Positions 24,754 through 37,345 of a stretch of 64,000 nucleotides of DNA are shown one piece after another. This stretch comes from Fragum whitleyi (lineage: Eukaryota > Mollusca > Bivalvia > Cardiida > Cardiidae). A model generated the notes under the pieces. That model was not told the origin of the DNA. It saw only the letters and a list, made by a program, of their open reading frames with translations, and made no database searches. The number at the start of each line of letters is the position of its first letter. The stretch's first letter is position 1. Made by a program: the position numbers and the translations under genes. Where the stretch lies: NCBI GenBank assembly GCA_948146395.1, contig OX411555.1, positions 43,516,225 through 43,580,224 of the forward strand. The letters run 5' to 3'.

Positions 24754-25352
24754 GTTTGTCCTTGTTTGGATGTTTAGGGCGACTTCTATTTGTCTTTAAG
24801 TCACTGAATAAAGCTATCTAATGTGTACATTTAACCTCAATATATTCACAACTAGACGTTCTTCGACCATAACTCTATTTTTCCCATTATCTTTCCTGCA
24901 AAATAAAATATTTGTTTGCCATAAGTGTAAGGATTTTTTGACGGTTTTCATTGCATAATAAATATGCACTACAAGAACGACAAATACTTAAACCCCATCA
25001 GAATTACTTTACAGTGACACATTTCCTACGTTACATAGTGTTAGGCATTAGCATGCGCGACGTCTTTGAGGAGAGTAATATATAAATTTAATATAGTACA
25101 TATTTTGGTCGCTTATTACAATAAAAACAGACTTTGATAAAACTCTGATTAATTAAAAGTAGGTAAAATGAGTATTTGTCATTTAAACAATCTTGTTTAT
25201 ACATTTAATACTTGATTGGAAAACGGATATGTTATGTTTTATCATGTTATGTTATTAACCTAATTGTTATCACATTTACCCTTTATCGACTAATATTCCT
25301 TTATTATTTTTTATCAATATTTACAAATGTGGAGAAACGATAATAAACCATT

Positions 25353-25448
25353 CCTGCACTCAGATTGACAAAACGGTGCAAACTTGTTAATCGAATTCCG
25401 CTTTACTCGTGTATGAGTTTCTTCCGTTTGTAATCCTCGGCGCAGGAG
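25353..25448. mobile_element. Foldback element, copy C2 (diverged)
   Basis: 'cctgcactcagattgacaaa' on the left pairs with 'tttgtaatcctcggcgcagg' on the right. It belongs with the elements at 8557 and 41918 but has a shorter interior. Confidence 0.6.
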
Positions 25449-26326
25449 AGGAGTTAGCAGTTAGTGGCTTACAAATAATCTTATTCAGTTTTCATCCCGT
25501 GACTTTGCTTACATCGGAATTTAAACATACGACCTTGTCCTTTAAATAATAGATGCCCGTTTTGCCCTGTTAAGAATTTTTACGTAACAAAACTAATATC
25601 AGCTCTTGAAGAAAACACATATATACATGGATATGAGGGCGGAAAAGCTAGAGTCAATGGTAATAGATCGTTTATCTCTGATTATTTATCTTATGAGTAT
25701 TCAATAATAGTAGCTGTAGATATTTTATACATAATGAAAGTACTGATAGTGAACGATCCTGATGGCATTCTAGAGTGATATATTGAATTCGTTGAGAAAA
25801 GAGCAACTATAAATGTTGAAATAATTAAGGGAAAGTGTCTCGACAAAATTTCGGCAATTCTCCCTGTAAATTCAAATATGTTTTGCATGTCGAATCTACA
25901 AAGTTGTAATATATACGCACGGTTTCTTCATTGTTATACATGTACATGTAGTTTTCGTGAGTTACATGTATTTCAAAAGTTTAATAATTCGGTCTTTTCA
26001 GAAGTATATAACAGGAAACATAGTGTGATTTTGTTTGGGTTTCGTTGTTGTTGTTTAAATCTACAGTTCTGTTCATAATTCAAACGGAATTTGATAATAT
26101 TTGCTGAATATCTGATTTCTTTTTCAATTATTATATGTTCCGAGTGGCAGCGTTGTACTTCTTTAATGTCATAATACCAGCTTGTTTTCAAAACTTTTTT
26201 CAAAGGTCATAATTTTATATGCAATATTCTTTCATAAGAATATATATTATCTTAAGGAATTGTTTTGCTTGTTTGTGTCCTTTAATGTTTAGAAAGAGGG
26301 GCAGATGTATGTGCGTGTGTGTGAAA

Positions 26327-26430
26327 GATATAGCGAGGGGGAGAAAAACAGAGAGAGAGAGGGGAGAGAGGGTGACAGACAGAGAAAAAGAATAGAGAGC
26401 AACAGACAGAGACAGACAGAGAAAAGAAAA
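26327..26430. repeat. GA/CAGA-rich microsatellite
   Basis: Purine-rich run of 'gagagaga', 'gggagagag' and 'gacagacaga' units. Confidence 0.85.
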
Positions 26431-26696
26431 CAGGCAACTATAGTGTCTATACTTTTCAAAGGTAATTCAATTTCAACATGCGGAACCCATATTTTACCAG
26501 ATCAAACCGCAATCTTTCTGCTATGGCTCCGAAACTTTAACGCCCTGAATGCCCCCCCCTCCTCCAACTCAAAAGACCGCTGTTTCGTCTTCAACCAAAA
26601 CGTACAAAAGAATAAAAAAAAAACAATACGATTCATGTGTTCCGTTAGCTAATGGCTTGTCCGATTAAAGTCGTAGTTTAAATTCTATTTCTCCTT

Positions 26697-26825
26697 CCAA
26701 TTGGCAGATAATCGTAAACCTAAGAGGGTAGAAGGTGGCAGCTATGTAAGGATGTATGCTTATAATTGTTCTGGTGCGATGAATACCAGAAATATTTAGG
26801 TGCTCCAGCCTACAGGCGGTTGATT
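26697..26825 (+). mobile_element. SINE 3' fragment
   Basis: 'gataatcgtaaacctaagag' through 'ttaggtgctccagcc' corresponds to the body and 3' part of the SINE at 27739. The tRNA-like head is absent. Confidence 0.6.
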
Positions 26826-27738
26826 CACAATCCAAACATCGTCTTAGAGGTTATTATATGTTGACATGGCAAAACTCACATTATGTAAAGATCGCCTGTA
26901 CCTCAGCTACCGCGATTTTACAGAAAAAAATGTGAATAGCAGCGCTCATCCCTATTCAAACAATAGGAACAAGAAAGGTTGAATAATATGTGTCGAATAA
27001 TTCTTGAAACCCGTCTCGAGACTGACTGTCTCATGTTGAAAAAAAAATTGAAACCCCGATTGCATTAAACACAGATGTCATTAGACTGGGTGCCGTCTCA
27101 AATGATACAATGTGTATAGATATTACGGTAAAAACAAGTTCAGGAGCTCACGACCTTAAAACATATTTCTTGCAAATTCCTACAAGTTGCAATAGCGAGG
27201 GCTGAGATCAAAAACATTGTATCTGTCTATACAGTGTATAGACAAAAACATTGTTTTTGCTCCAAACCCTCGACAAGCATACGCGGATCATCGATTCGCC
27301 CGACTATTTTGTATTTTAAGGGGGAATTTTACATTATCTTCAAGTGATTAACTGTTCTAGTATCACATCATTAACGAAATAAACAGTGATTTTGCGGAGA
27401 GAAGTTCTGAGAAAAACTAAATTGAATCTGATTTGGCACTACTTTATTTCGAAGCTATAAAGATCTTAAAGGGTCTTCCTTACGTAGAAACACGGGGTGT
27501 AGGATCTTCCTTACGTAGTAACACTGGTGAACGAAAACTTCGTTCTCCAAAAATAAAAAAAAATGTTAAAAACGAGCGCGTGGTGGAAATGTTGAAGTGA
27601 GTGGACAATTTTGACTTCGTACTGTTGACAATCTTACTTATTATTATTATTATCATCAATACTTTTTGTATTTATCAAAAAGAGAATCGGTATCGTTTGA
27701 GTAAGATATTTATATCCTCCAACTTCCAAGTACCATTT

Positions 27739-28004
27739 GGCCGCCGTCAAAGCGCAGTTGATAGCGCGTCGAACTGTCAATCTGGAGGTCCCGGGTTAGA
27801 TCCCCGACGGCGGCACTCATTCTTTCCGACTTTTTGTCTCTCACTTTTTGGTTGATAATCGTAGACCTATGTGAGATAGCAGCTGGAGGCTAGGAAAGGA
27901 TGTGGTGAGAGAAATACCATGAAACCATTGTTAGGTGCTCCAGCCGCCGCGATATAACTGAAACAATGTTGAAAGCGGCGTAAAACTCCATTCAATCAAT
28001 CAAT
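27739..28004 (+). mobile_element. tRNA-derived SINE (plus strand)
   Basis: Begins 'ggccgccgtcaaagcgcagt'. The A box lies in 'agcgcagttgatagc' and the B box is degenerate ('gggttagatcc'). The body carries 'tggttgataatcgtagac' and 'taggtgctccagcc', and the tail is 'cattcaatcaatcaatcc'. It is the same family as 11497-11736 in the opposite orientation. The poor B box suggests it is no longer transcribed. Confidence 0.85.
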
Positions 28005-29939
28005 CCAAGTACAATTTATATCGGTTTCACAATGTCTGTCCATTCACCGTCGACTCTTTGGTTAACGTGCTCTATCAACCCAAAAACAAAATTGCCGTAC
28101 ATGTTGAATTAGTAAACTTCGCATAGCGGCTATTATTGACACTTAAATATTCACTAGGACATTTAAACAAGAGCTGCCCATGATAGTGCCATAAAAATTC
28201 ACAAACGTATTGCTAATTTTCTAATGTTCGTTTTTATTACGGGTCACTTAGGTCAAATACCAAAATTATTTTATTGATCTGACGCCTAATGACAAAGAAC
28301 AAAAAAAAGAAACACGGTATTTAGATATAGCCAAAGGAAGTGTACTATTGTATTTGGGTCACGCAGAAATGTCAAGATCATGTTTTTTATTTAAATATTT
28401 TTGTGTCTTTTTTTATAATTATTTTCAAACAAACCATTGGATAAAGATAAAGGCTAATATTTAGTTTTAGAGATATTAATTTGTCTTTTCTTTTGAGACT
28501 TTCACCTAGGATATTTAAACGTCAAGCTCAATGTGGCCATGATTGAACGACTAAGGTCACAATTCCTTTCGTTGAATCGTTCACATTTTTATGTTCCTAT
28601 TCAAAGGCAATAACAAAAATACCTTATTACTTTATACAACTGTTGCACATAGTTTATGAAAACCCATAAGGTTTTTGGTCAAGCAAACGATAAGTCAATG
28701 TTCTATTGTTTTCAACATGTCATAAATTCTCATCTACTAAGATAAAGCGCTTGTCAGGGGATCAGTAATAATTGCGACATTATTCTATGATAGTTTTGTC
28801 AAAATAAACATAGGTTGATGCTATTTAAAAAAGAGGTCGCAGTAAGCTCAGGCAATTTTATATGAAAGAAAAATCGCAGCAATTTTTCAAATAACACATA
28901 ACCGTATATCATTTCCAAGCTTGTAAAGACTTCTTTCGTATAATAACTAGATTTTGAAAGCTCTGGCTATGAATAAAAATATGCTCCAGTATTATCTCTA
29001 ACGTGTCCGAAAAAGCATTTTACCCGTAAAGCACTTTGAACTCTTTAAAAAAAACTATGTAAAGTACCATCAATTCGCAGATACTCTCTTTATCTCAATA
29101 AAATTTTGCATGTCAAGACAAAGAACACTAGATATTGTACAGTGTGAATTTTGAATATTCCATGCCTTTTCGCGAAAAACTGTTCAAATGAAGAAAATGT
29201 GGTAAAGTGTAATGCTACAGTGGAGCAAGAAGTAACAGATAGAAAAAAACACGTGACACTAACAATACAAAATGATTTTTAACACATTTAGAAAGATGGG
29301 ACGATGTTTTACTACTGTTTCAATTCTTGAAAGGTTAGCCAAAATCTTAATGAACAACTATAATATTGAATAAAAATCCTACTAGAAAACAAGCAAATTC
29401 GTAGAATTGATATCCCCCGCCGAAAATATTTTGTTTTCCAATGGAGTATATCATACTAATGGACAGGTTATCTTTTGCCTATATCAACCAAGAACATGAC
29501 ATCACTTGTCTGGTTAACCTAGTCTTTATCAGTCATTTAATTTAAGAAACCTTATATCACCCAGTTATTCTAAGATTGGGAAAAGACACCATGGGTTTAC
29601 ACTATTTGGCATCCTTTTTACCCTTTCCCGGATAGCACAATTCAAGGTGGTCCAAATTGAAATGTGTTAAGAGGACAGAAATGTTGCCAGTGGAAGTATA
29701 ATTTGTGAATATTATAGCACGGGAAATATGAAGGCAAAAGTGGAAAATGCTGATTCAATGTATTCTGGCATTGTCACCTTAAGAGACATAAAAATTCAGT
29801 TTTGTTTGGGAAAGGGTTAATATAATCTGAAAAGGTTTTGAAGATGAAAATAGTAAATCGGATGTCATATTGAAACAGCTGATAATGGATAACACAGATT
29901 ATTGATAAGCATTTTCAATATTTGAATATTGTTTGATTT
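28005..29939. other. Non-genic stretch with dispersed-repeat traces
   Basis: 'acaagagctgcccatgatag' at about 28168 resembles the start of dispersed repeats frequent in bivalve DNA (recollection, not checked). Around 29604-29820 there are faint remains of the TTAA element ('gtggtccaaatt', 'gaaagggttaa'). No gene. Confidence 0.4.
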
Positions 29940-30495
29940 TTATAGTGAAGATGATAGATAACGAATATTACTATGTATGTATACGGCTTCATTTAATAGT
30001 CAAACCAGGTAACTTGACTATATACGTATCTGCTCTTTGTTGTAAAGCTTTCGACAGTTTCATTGAAATCCAGTCAATGGTTTCAAAGAAATATCGCGGA
30101 AACGAATATTACTCTTTTTGTATATAGCTTCACCAATCAAGGAATAACTCTTAATTTAATAGTCGAACCGCTTAAACCCGACAAAATGCGCATCTTCTAT
30201 TTGTTGTGAAGGTTTCCACAAAGTTTCATTGAAATCCAGTCAATGGTTTCCAAGAAATAGAGAAGAAACTAATATTACACTGTACGAATATGGCTTCACC
30301 AATCAGGGGCAGTAACTCTAAATTTTATAGTCGAACCGGGTTACCCCGACGACACGCGTTTCTTTTTCAATGTTTCACTGAAAAACAGTCAATGGTTTCC
30401 AAGAAATAGCACGGAATAGAAACTAGGATGAGCGGACGGAAGGACGGTGGACGCAAAAATAATATCCCCCAATGATTTCATCGCTGGGGATATGA
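29940..30495. repeat. Three degenerate ~145-bp tandem units
   Basis: 'ttgaaatccagtcaatggtt' with 'caagaaat' recurs near 30065, 30230 and 30385, each preceded by 'cttcaccaatca' and 'agtcgaacc'. The array ends in 'gcggacggaaggacgg' and 'atatcccccaatga...tcgctggggatat', the usual terminal hairpin of this repeat type. Confidence 0.65.
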
Positions 30496-33400
30496 GCGTC
30501 TCATTTTTTCCAAAAGTAATATAGAATGATGTGTTTTGTAAAATAAGCTGAATGAAATGTTTATGTTTGAAGAAAAGTGATTTCTCGTAATAACAGAGAT
30601 TCGACTTACTGAAAATAATTGAAACACCACTGGAAATAATAATTATTTCATTTTTGATGATCGCTTTTGATATTAGTAACAGTGGGACAAATGGCTATTT
30701 AAAATGAAAGACATTTTTTAAACTTTTCAGTTTGCTGCAGCAAAAATAGTGACAAATATTATAACGCGTTATAGCCTCAGTTCGCTGAGACATCTCATAT
30801 TCATTAGTGCCATATGAGTGTGAGTATGGCCGCAAGCTCGATAAACTAAGCTACGACTATTTTTTAGCTCAGCTGAGAAAAACAGAGGCATTCCTCTGGC
30901 CTTAGAGTTGTCGTCCAAGTCAGGTGATTATGAGTGGACGTTTACGTTCACCAGTGTTACTGCGCAAGAACAATCCAGATAGATGTTAATAGTTTTTTTT
31001 AAAAGAAAAAAGAGTGCTAACTAAGATTCAATCCACTTTTTTCAAGAACTGTATCCGTCTGACAACTATGCATTTTGAAAATAGCGTGAAACAAGGATAC
31101 GACATAACTTGTTGATACCACAAAGACATCTTTTAAATGAGAAATAATATGCAATTCTGAGATCAGGAGAACGTTTCGATTGCGTAGATCTATTTTTAAG
31201 GCCGAGTGAGTAATTTGCCCTTTGTTTTCAAATGGACTATGGAAGGTCACGCATGAAAACTTGTTGCATGGTATTTATCTTTCTCTCTCTCTCTCTTTTC
31301 TCTCTCTCCCTCTCTCTCTCCCTCCCTCTCTCTCTCTCTCTAACTTTTGAAAAAAAAGTTTTGAATCCTAGCTGATGATGTGATATTTTAGAACCTGTAG
31401 CATAGTGCTGACATTCAGTGAATATATTAATATTGAATGAACATAATTCAAGCATTCAGCTAATGATACCAAACTCAATTTGTAAAATGAACAATAATCA
31501 TAAAATTAATGAAAACAATAATTTCTGCAGAGTATTTTACCATTTTTTTCTTTCGTATTATAATATTTTTGAATAATTTAGACACGATAAAAAGTTTGAG
31601 AATATGCGATATTGAGTCAGGTCATTTTCTTTTTATTATATTTTTAAATGTACAATTTCTCTTTTCGCAACGAATGGAAGAATCAATCTAGTATGCCACC
31701 AGAAACGTCTTCCATCAGTACTTTCATTGTTCTTTTTTTTTTTTTTTTTTTTTTAATTTCTGATATCTCTAGTATTACTGATGGCATTTTCTTTACACAT
31801 ATGTACGTGCAACCTTTACAACCAAAGCGGATAAAAGTTTGATTTGGCGTTAATAATACCCCCTTTTCGACTTAGATTTTAGTTCACCATCCAGCACCAA
31901 ACAACCGAGTGTATACACGAGGCATTAGTTGTGAGGGTTGACGTACAATGATTGTTTTTGGAGCATAGCTAATGGCTTGGAAAAACATCATCGTATTAAC
32001 AAAACAAAGATATTTGTTTCTATAGATGTCACACAAAATAATTGGATAAATTTAGAAGATTAGACGATTTCTGAACTTAATCACAGTAAAGACAATTACC
32101 TTTCTTTTTGAAGTACTAAGACCTTAATAACCAGCAGTAAATGGCCACTGTAGTGTTTTTAACATACATACTTTCGTTGAAGTCGATGTCCCATATGATA
32201 TTCATTTTTATTTCTACTTATTTTACAAAATACATAATTTTATATTTTTTAAAAGAATGGTATGACCATTTTTTCTTACATGTTTTCTAACATCAAAATA
32301 ATCAGAAACTTGTTTATATAAACTCGTAAATGTAAATGAACTATTTCATAATTTATCATTCACGCTTTCTAAAAACCCGTCTTTCACTTGCGTTGTTGTG
32401 CCCCCATGCTGTATTGGTAATAAAATTTGCGCTGAACTATTTCAAACAATTTCGAAAAGATGTCTTCTCGAAATATCTTTTTTAAATTGTTTGAATAAAT
32501 ATTTAGAATAGCGATCAATACCGAACAATTGAAACCTTAAGATTAAACGTAAAATAATTGAATTTAAACACTCGTCCAGAAACGTCAACTAAAAATGCTT
32601 AAAGTGTAATATTGTATTAGTTTGAAGGTATAACTGTGCACTTACGAACTTAATGCGCTGAAATTCTTCTCTGGTCTATCTCGATCCATTGAAAGAAACG
32701 ATTCCCGTCGAGAAAGACAATTATTGTATTTATATACTATCATTATAAAACCATTAAACAAGAAAGGTACTAAAGCGTTAATGTGTCATGGAATATTATT
32801 TTATGTATCATTTCCAGCATTAGAGTAAATGGGATTTAGTTATATCGAATGAGAAACTCGCGATAATCACGAGCTCACATTAATTTACCTTAAGCCGTTA
32901 TGGAACTCACATTGATTTACCTTAAACCGTTAAGTAGGCGTAAGATGTCCTAAAACTATTACTTCAACGAGCACGACCATCCATTTAAACTTTTGCAGAG
33001 ATCTTGAAATGGGGGAATCTGTTTCAAACATGTTACATATAGGCAGTTTCTTTATTAACTCGACTCTCAAGTTGAATCGACCGAATATCTCCCAGTGAAG
33101 TAATGCGTGGCGTAAGCTTATTGGTTCATGACGCCATCGATGTTTTTAGACTTATCACTTTGAAATATTTGCAATTTTAGAACATTTTCTTGGTGGATAA
33201 ATTATGAATTCTATTCGAACGAGGGGGATTTTGAGATCTAGTAGCCTTGCATTTTGTATAAACCTATGTCCTTCTTGTGACCAGGAAGACATATCTGCTG
33301 AGGTGCATGGAAACATGAAGCTCAAGTCGAAGCCCTATTTTAGTACATCGATGCACTGTTATAAAACATCATATTTAAAACAAATGTAAAACACGATTTG

Positions 33401-34552
33401 CGTCATTTGTTCAAAGCCAAAAAAATTCTAGAACAAAATACATACAAAAGTACTTACCAGGTCACGGGATGGTGTCTATAATCTAAGTCGCTGGTTCTGC
33501 ATTTAAAATCATGTGTGGAACTTCAGTACCTTGTGCGTCATCGATTGTGCGGATGTAAATTTTAATTTGGAATGAATAGCTAGGTAGCCTAGGTGGTCGA
33601 GCTTTCTCGTCTATACATTTCATTAATATGAAATTGGAAAAGTGGAATGCTATTCGAACAGGGTATATTTTTTAAAAGCAAAACTATACTGAAGAAATGT
33701 AATTCAAGAGGTTAGTACAACACTGTTGAAAATATATAGGCACTGACTTAAGACTGTCACTAACCTCTCGAATTACGTTTTTTGGTTTGTGAGAAAAACG
33801 GTTACTTCCAAGAGTAATCTTAAGGAAGGATGTCAAAACAATATATTTTATTTCTCTCAATTCCTTAATAGAATTTGAAAGCATGAGGAATAACAAATAC
33901 AATTGTAGCAGTGTGAAAGCATCTTAAAATGAGTTATGGTCAGTGGAATTGCATCCGCAAGGTTCTATGGTACGGAGCGGCACAAATAAATCGGGACCCT
34001 CTCTTTGAAAGAAAAGTGCAAAAGATAGCGTTACTCGTATTTTTCATTCCATGTTCAGGCGTCGAAGCAATATTATGATTCTTTTCTTTGTCGAAATAAA
34101 AGAAAAAAGAAAAGAAACATGTCTAAAAATCAGTTTACAACTAATTAAATTAGTTTGCTTATCGCCAGTGTAGTACCAAAACCATCTGCTGCACGCATTG
34201 TACACGTTAAAACATCAATCTAGATGGTAATAGGCACTAAGATTTGAAATCATTTCAATATTTTCCCACTTTTCAAAAAGTAAGACTGCTCCAAATGCTT
34301 AAAAGTTTGAACAAACATGTAAATTCGTAGCTGTTTGAAATTCAAGTATCCTATGGTAGACACTGGAAAAAAAGAGAAATTACTTGAAGCAATTTTACAG
34401 GGGCGAAAAGTTTAATCGCGTACACGTTTCCATGATAGGTGTCTTTTCAGCAAAAGCATCTGTTTTTAACTGATAAAAGTGCAACTCAATGTCTCAAGCT
34501 GCACTAGATACATCAGTCTCAAGCTGCACTTGATACATCATGAAGTGTGGCT
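30496..34552. other. Long non-genic stretch
   Basis: A CT microsatellite lies at about 31281-31340 and a poly-T run at 31734-31754. Short local duplications occur at 32877-32935 ('ctcacatt..atttacctta' twice) and 34490-34545 ('ctcaagctgcac' twice). No supported gene. Confidence 0.5.
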
Positions 34553-34590
34553 GACTGTTTCAGCCGCTTAGATCTCGATAGACAATATGT
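34553..34590 (-). pseudogene. GPCR C-tail fragment
   Basis: About 38 bp match the tail coding segment of the fragment at 34888, around the residues LSRSK. It is a remnant of a local duplication of a GPCR 3' end, with no upstream receptor sequence attached. Confidence 0.45.
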
Positions 34591-34887
34591 TTGAACAATA
34601 ACAAATTCCTTTAAAGCTTTCCGATCGTGAGTGTGGATGCCTTTTTGGTACGTTATATTTTGAAAATAAAACGCGCTATAACACTGCATTTTGTATCAAA
34701 ATCATAATATACCCAATTTTGACCTTTCGTTGGTAATGTTTTCCACAACGTCATCTTCAGTGATGTTTGTGACATCATATAAACCCACGTGAGATATGAC
34801 GCGCTTTCATGTCTGTGCCCTTATTCCCGAGGTCTATTCCGTAGAATCACCGATGGTTCCTGATTGGTACTGGACGCATCACAATGT

Positions 34888-35095
34888 GTTGTTTTCTGTT
34901 TCAGACGCTTAGATCTCGATAGACACGGACAGAACAGCACTAAATAGATATCCGAAAATGTGCTGTTCGGCACCATGTAAATACCAAAGTTAATCGAGGA
35001 GTTAATTATTTCAAAGGCAAAGGAAACACCGCTAACACGAGAAAAGGGTTATTGTACCTGCAAAATAGAGTTAAACCTTCGACAACTATACATAT
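34888..35095 (-). pseudogene. GPCR pseudogene, TM7 and C-tail only
   Basis: On the minus strand the end of TM6/ECL3 ('RYNN', then 'FLVL'), TM7 (EIINSSINF, IYMV) and the tail (LFCPCLSRSK) are recognisable as a fourth paralog of the local receptors. A frameshift separates the first part from TM7. Sequence beyond 35095 (TM1-TM6) has no counterpart. This is a dead, 5'-truncated copy only about 1.1 kb downstream of paralog 3. Confidence 0.75.
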
Positions 35096-36169
35096 ACAGT
35101 GGTCTAGCGACCGACCACACGTGACCGACCAATTTGCTCGAGTCATCGCATGATTCGAGTTAATGCCATTTCGCAAAATTGTGCTCTATGAAGAAGTTTC
35201 ACTGCATTTTAAACATACCTTTGCATATTTTGCCATTAAAATATGCAGTACCTATTCAAAATACTCCTCGATGGATGGTTTTATGAAATAGAAATGATTT
35301 TATGATTTAAAACGATTGGAGAAGTTGGTCAAATTGTCAGCGTTGAAATGAGAAAAAACCAAAAAGTCGATGAAGGCGTCGGCGTCAATGTTAGTGGTGT
35401 CTGTTTTCTGTACATTAGTTAATGATATGACAAAAGTTTAGATTTAGCAATTTTTTTCGAGTCTTTTTTTTTAATATATATATATTAAATCTCTCTTTTC
35501 CAATAGTACAATATGTTTTTTTATAGTTACAAGTTGATATAGCAAATTCTTTATTGGCATGGTAGGGCGGGTATTAAGGGAGTTTACCGATTTAAAAAAC
35601 GTACAGCTATTCTAAAATAAATAACTACAAACAATTTTGCTAGAGCGACTATACGGTATTCTATTAAGCGACCATCTTTTATTTTAAAAAAAACGAGTGT
35701 TTTCAAAAACCCTTTCTATAAATCAAAATATCTTAAATGTTATAAATATTTGGTCTAAAAAATTATCAAAAATTAATCATATTTTGTTACAACTCACCAG
35801 AATCATCTCAAGACGGTTCTATTGAGTTTTAACAACAATGTGTTTTTGAGAGTTTTGCAAGAATATAGATTTAGCAATTTTAATGAGAGGCATTATAACA
35901 AGCTCATTCTTTCTTCCTTACAATATTTTCGTAGTTATCGTTTCTTAATAACAAAATTTTAGACGTTATATCAATCAGAAGATAGGCGAGGTTGCAAGCA
36001 ATTCCTTCTTTTCTCACAATATTTACTTAAGAGCTGGACAGGACACCTGCAGGACAGGTGTATACTTTTCGCACTTCCAAGACTTCCATTTTTTGCACGA
36101 GGGGTCATATTTCAAAACATTAATAAAAGTGGAATAAACTCAAAAAGTGTATTATTCTATCGTTGGTGA
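35096..36169. other. Spacer between GPCR pseudogene and paralog 3
   Basis: AT-rich with no gene. 'caagcaattccttcttttct' at about 35996 again recalls the TTAA-element centre. Confidence 0.4.
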
Positions 36170-37345
36170 TTATTTACAGGTTTCAACTGTGTTCTCACTT
36201 CGGTTTTCACAGCTCAGGGTTTCGAGCCGCGAGGAACTAGTCACCACGCGCCGTGTTGTACTAGCATAAATCCTGTGTTTAGTTTTCGGAAGGCAAGGAC
36301 AGAATAAGACGAAATAAATATCTGAAAACGTGCTGTTCAGTACCATGTAAATAACGAAGTTGATCGAGGAGTTCAAGATTTCAAATAAAAGCGTAACGTC
36401 GCTTAACGCCAGAAATAGGTTGTTATACCTGCCGTAGATTTTAAACCCGTCAATAATTTGGTTTGCGATCAAAAACGCGTCTCCTGGTAATAACGCCAGT
36501 ACAAATATAACAGCAACGGTAACTAACATTATTGTGACTTTGCGTTGTGTTTTTGACGCATTTGACGCTGACGTTTGATCCTCTAAGTTTTCAGACGGTA
36601 TGCGCCTCTTCCATAATGACGTTATTATGATGACGTTACATATGACGACAGCAAATTTCGGTAGCCACCGAAATAAGATAAGTGTAAGATATTGATTGTA
36701 AAAGTCAAAGAATTGTTTGTTAGAAGTGTGTAACTCATTCAGTTTAAGTATTGGTGTGTTTCTAATATAAATAACCTCATATTGGGCAGGTAATAATGCT
36801 AGAATTCCAAATGTAAAGACGAACACGAACAACACGGCATAGACCATACGTCGGCGAGTACAAAGAATCTTGACTTTCAGCGGAAAGAGTACCGCAATCA
36901 ATCGTTCTAGGGAAATCACGGTTACCAATAGAGTGGAAACTCTGCTGAAACATGTGTTGGTATAAAACATTGTCTGGAAACTTAAGGTAAAGTACCTGTA
37001 TGATAAAGCCGAGTCAAATTTACTAATTATACAAGTCGGCTTACGAATCATTGTCGTTACGAGAAACATTCCGTCGGAAATCGCTAGCCCAATTAGTAAC
37101 ACTGTTGTAGAGGAGCCTCGAAGCTTTTTATGTGACAATACGATTAAGCTTAGCAAACTTCCAACCACTCCAAATACGACTAAAATAGGTATAGCCACAC
37201 ACTCGATGGCGAAAATTATATCATCTGTAATTTCTTTTGGGATATCTCCACTGGCTGACGATAGATCACTTGCTTCTGTCGAACTATTCGATTGGTTGAT
37301 GAAAATCGATGGATCCAAAGTCGAGTTACTTTCAGTGTCATTCAT
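36170..37345 (-). CDS. Class A (rhodopsin-type) GPCR, paralog 3
   Basis: Intact receptor frame. The open frame runs back to 37555 (461 codons), but the Met at 37345 gives a 391-residue protein matching paralogs 1 and 2 in length and in its Asn/Ser-rich, glycosylatable N-terminus (NDTESNST...). The extra 70 upstream residues are Tyr/Leu/Lys-rich and without counterpart, so I chose 37345. Visible motifs are GVVGSLLSL (Ser at 1.50), LAISD, ERL in SLERLIAV, RWLP, LLPGD, and NFVIY in NSSINFVIY. The C-tail has CPC and a Thr/Ser-rich end. Loop 2 lacks cysteine, as in its paralogs. It is the nearest relative of the pseudogene fragment at 34888 by position and by TM7 wording. Confidence 0.92.
   Translation of the reverse strand: MNDTESNSTLDPSIFINQSNSSTEASDLSSASGDIPKEITDDIIFAIECVAIPILVVFGVVGSLLSLIVLSHKKLRGSSTTVLLIGLAISDGMFLVTTMIRKPTCIISKFDSALSYRYFTLSFQTMFYTNTCFSRVSTLLVTVISLERLIAVLFPLKVKILCTRRRMVYAVLFVFVFTFGILALLPAQYEVIYIRNTPILKLNELHTSNKQFFDFYNQYLTLILFRWLPKFAVVICNVIIITSLWKRRIPSENLEDQTSASNASKTQRKVTIMLVTVAVIFVLALLPGDAFLIANQIIDGFKIYGRYNNLFLALSDVTLLFEILNSSINFVIYMVLNSTFSDIYFVLFCPCLPKTKHRIYASTTRRVVTSSSRLETLSCENRSENTVETCK

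Larger units (their letters stand above)
24754..27738. other. Non-genic stretch upstream of GPCR gene 2
   Basis: No gene is supported. It contains a foldback element (25353), a GA-rich microsatellite (26327) and a SINE 3' fragment (26697). The 115-codon frame at 26305-26652 is produced by the GA repeat (RERE-like residues) and is not a gene. Confidence 0.5.

Noticed and set aside
26305..26652. 115-codon frame rich in Arg/Glu
   Set aside because: Generated by the GA-rich microsatellite; no conserved motif follows.
27739..27810. Possible tRNA gene
   Set aside because: The tRNA-like sequence is the head of a SINE: it continues into the SINE body, the B box is degenerate, and the same structure recurs inverted at 11497.
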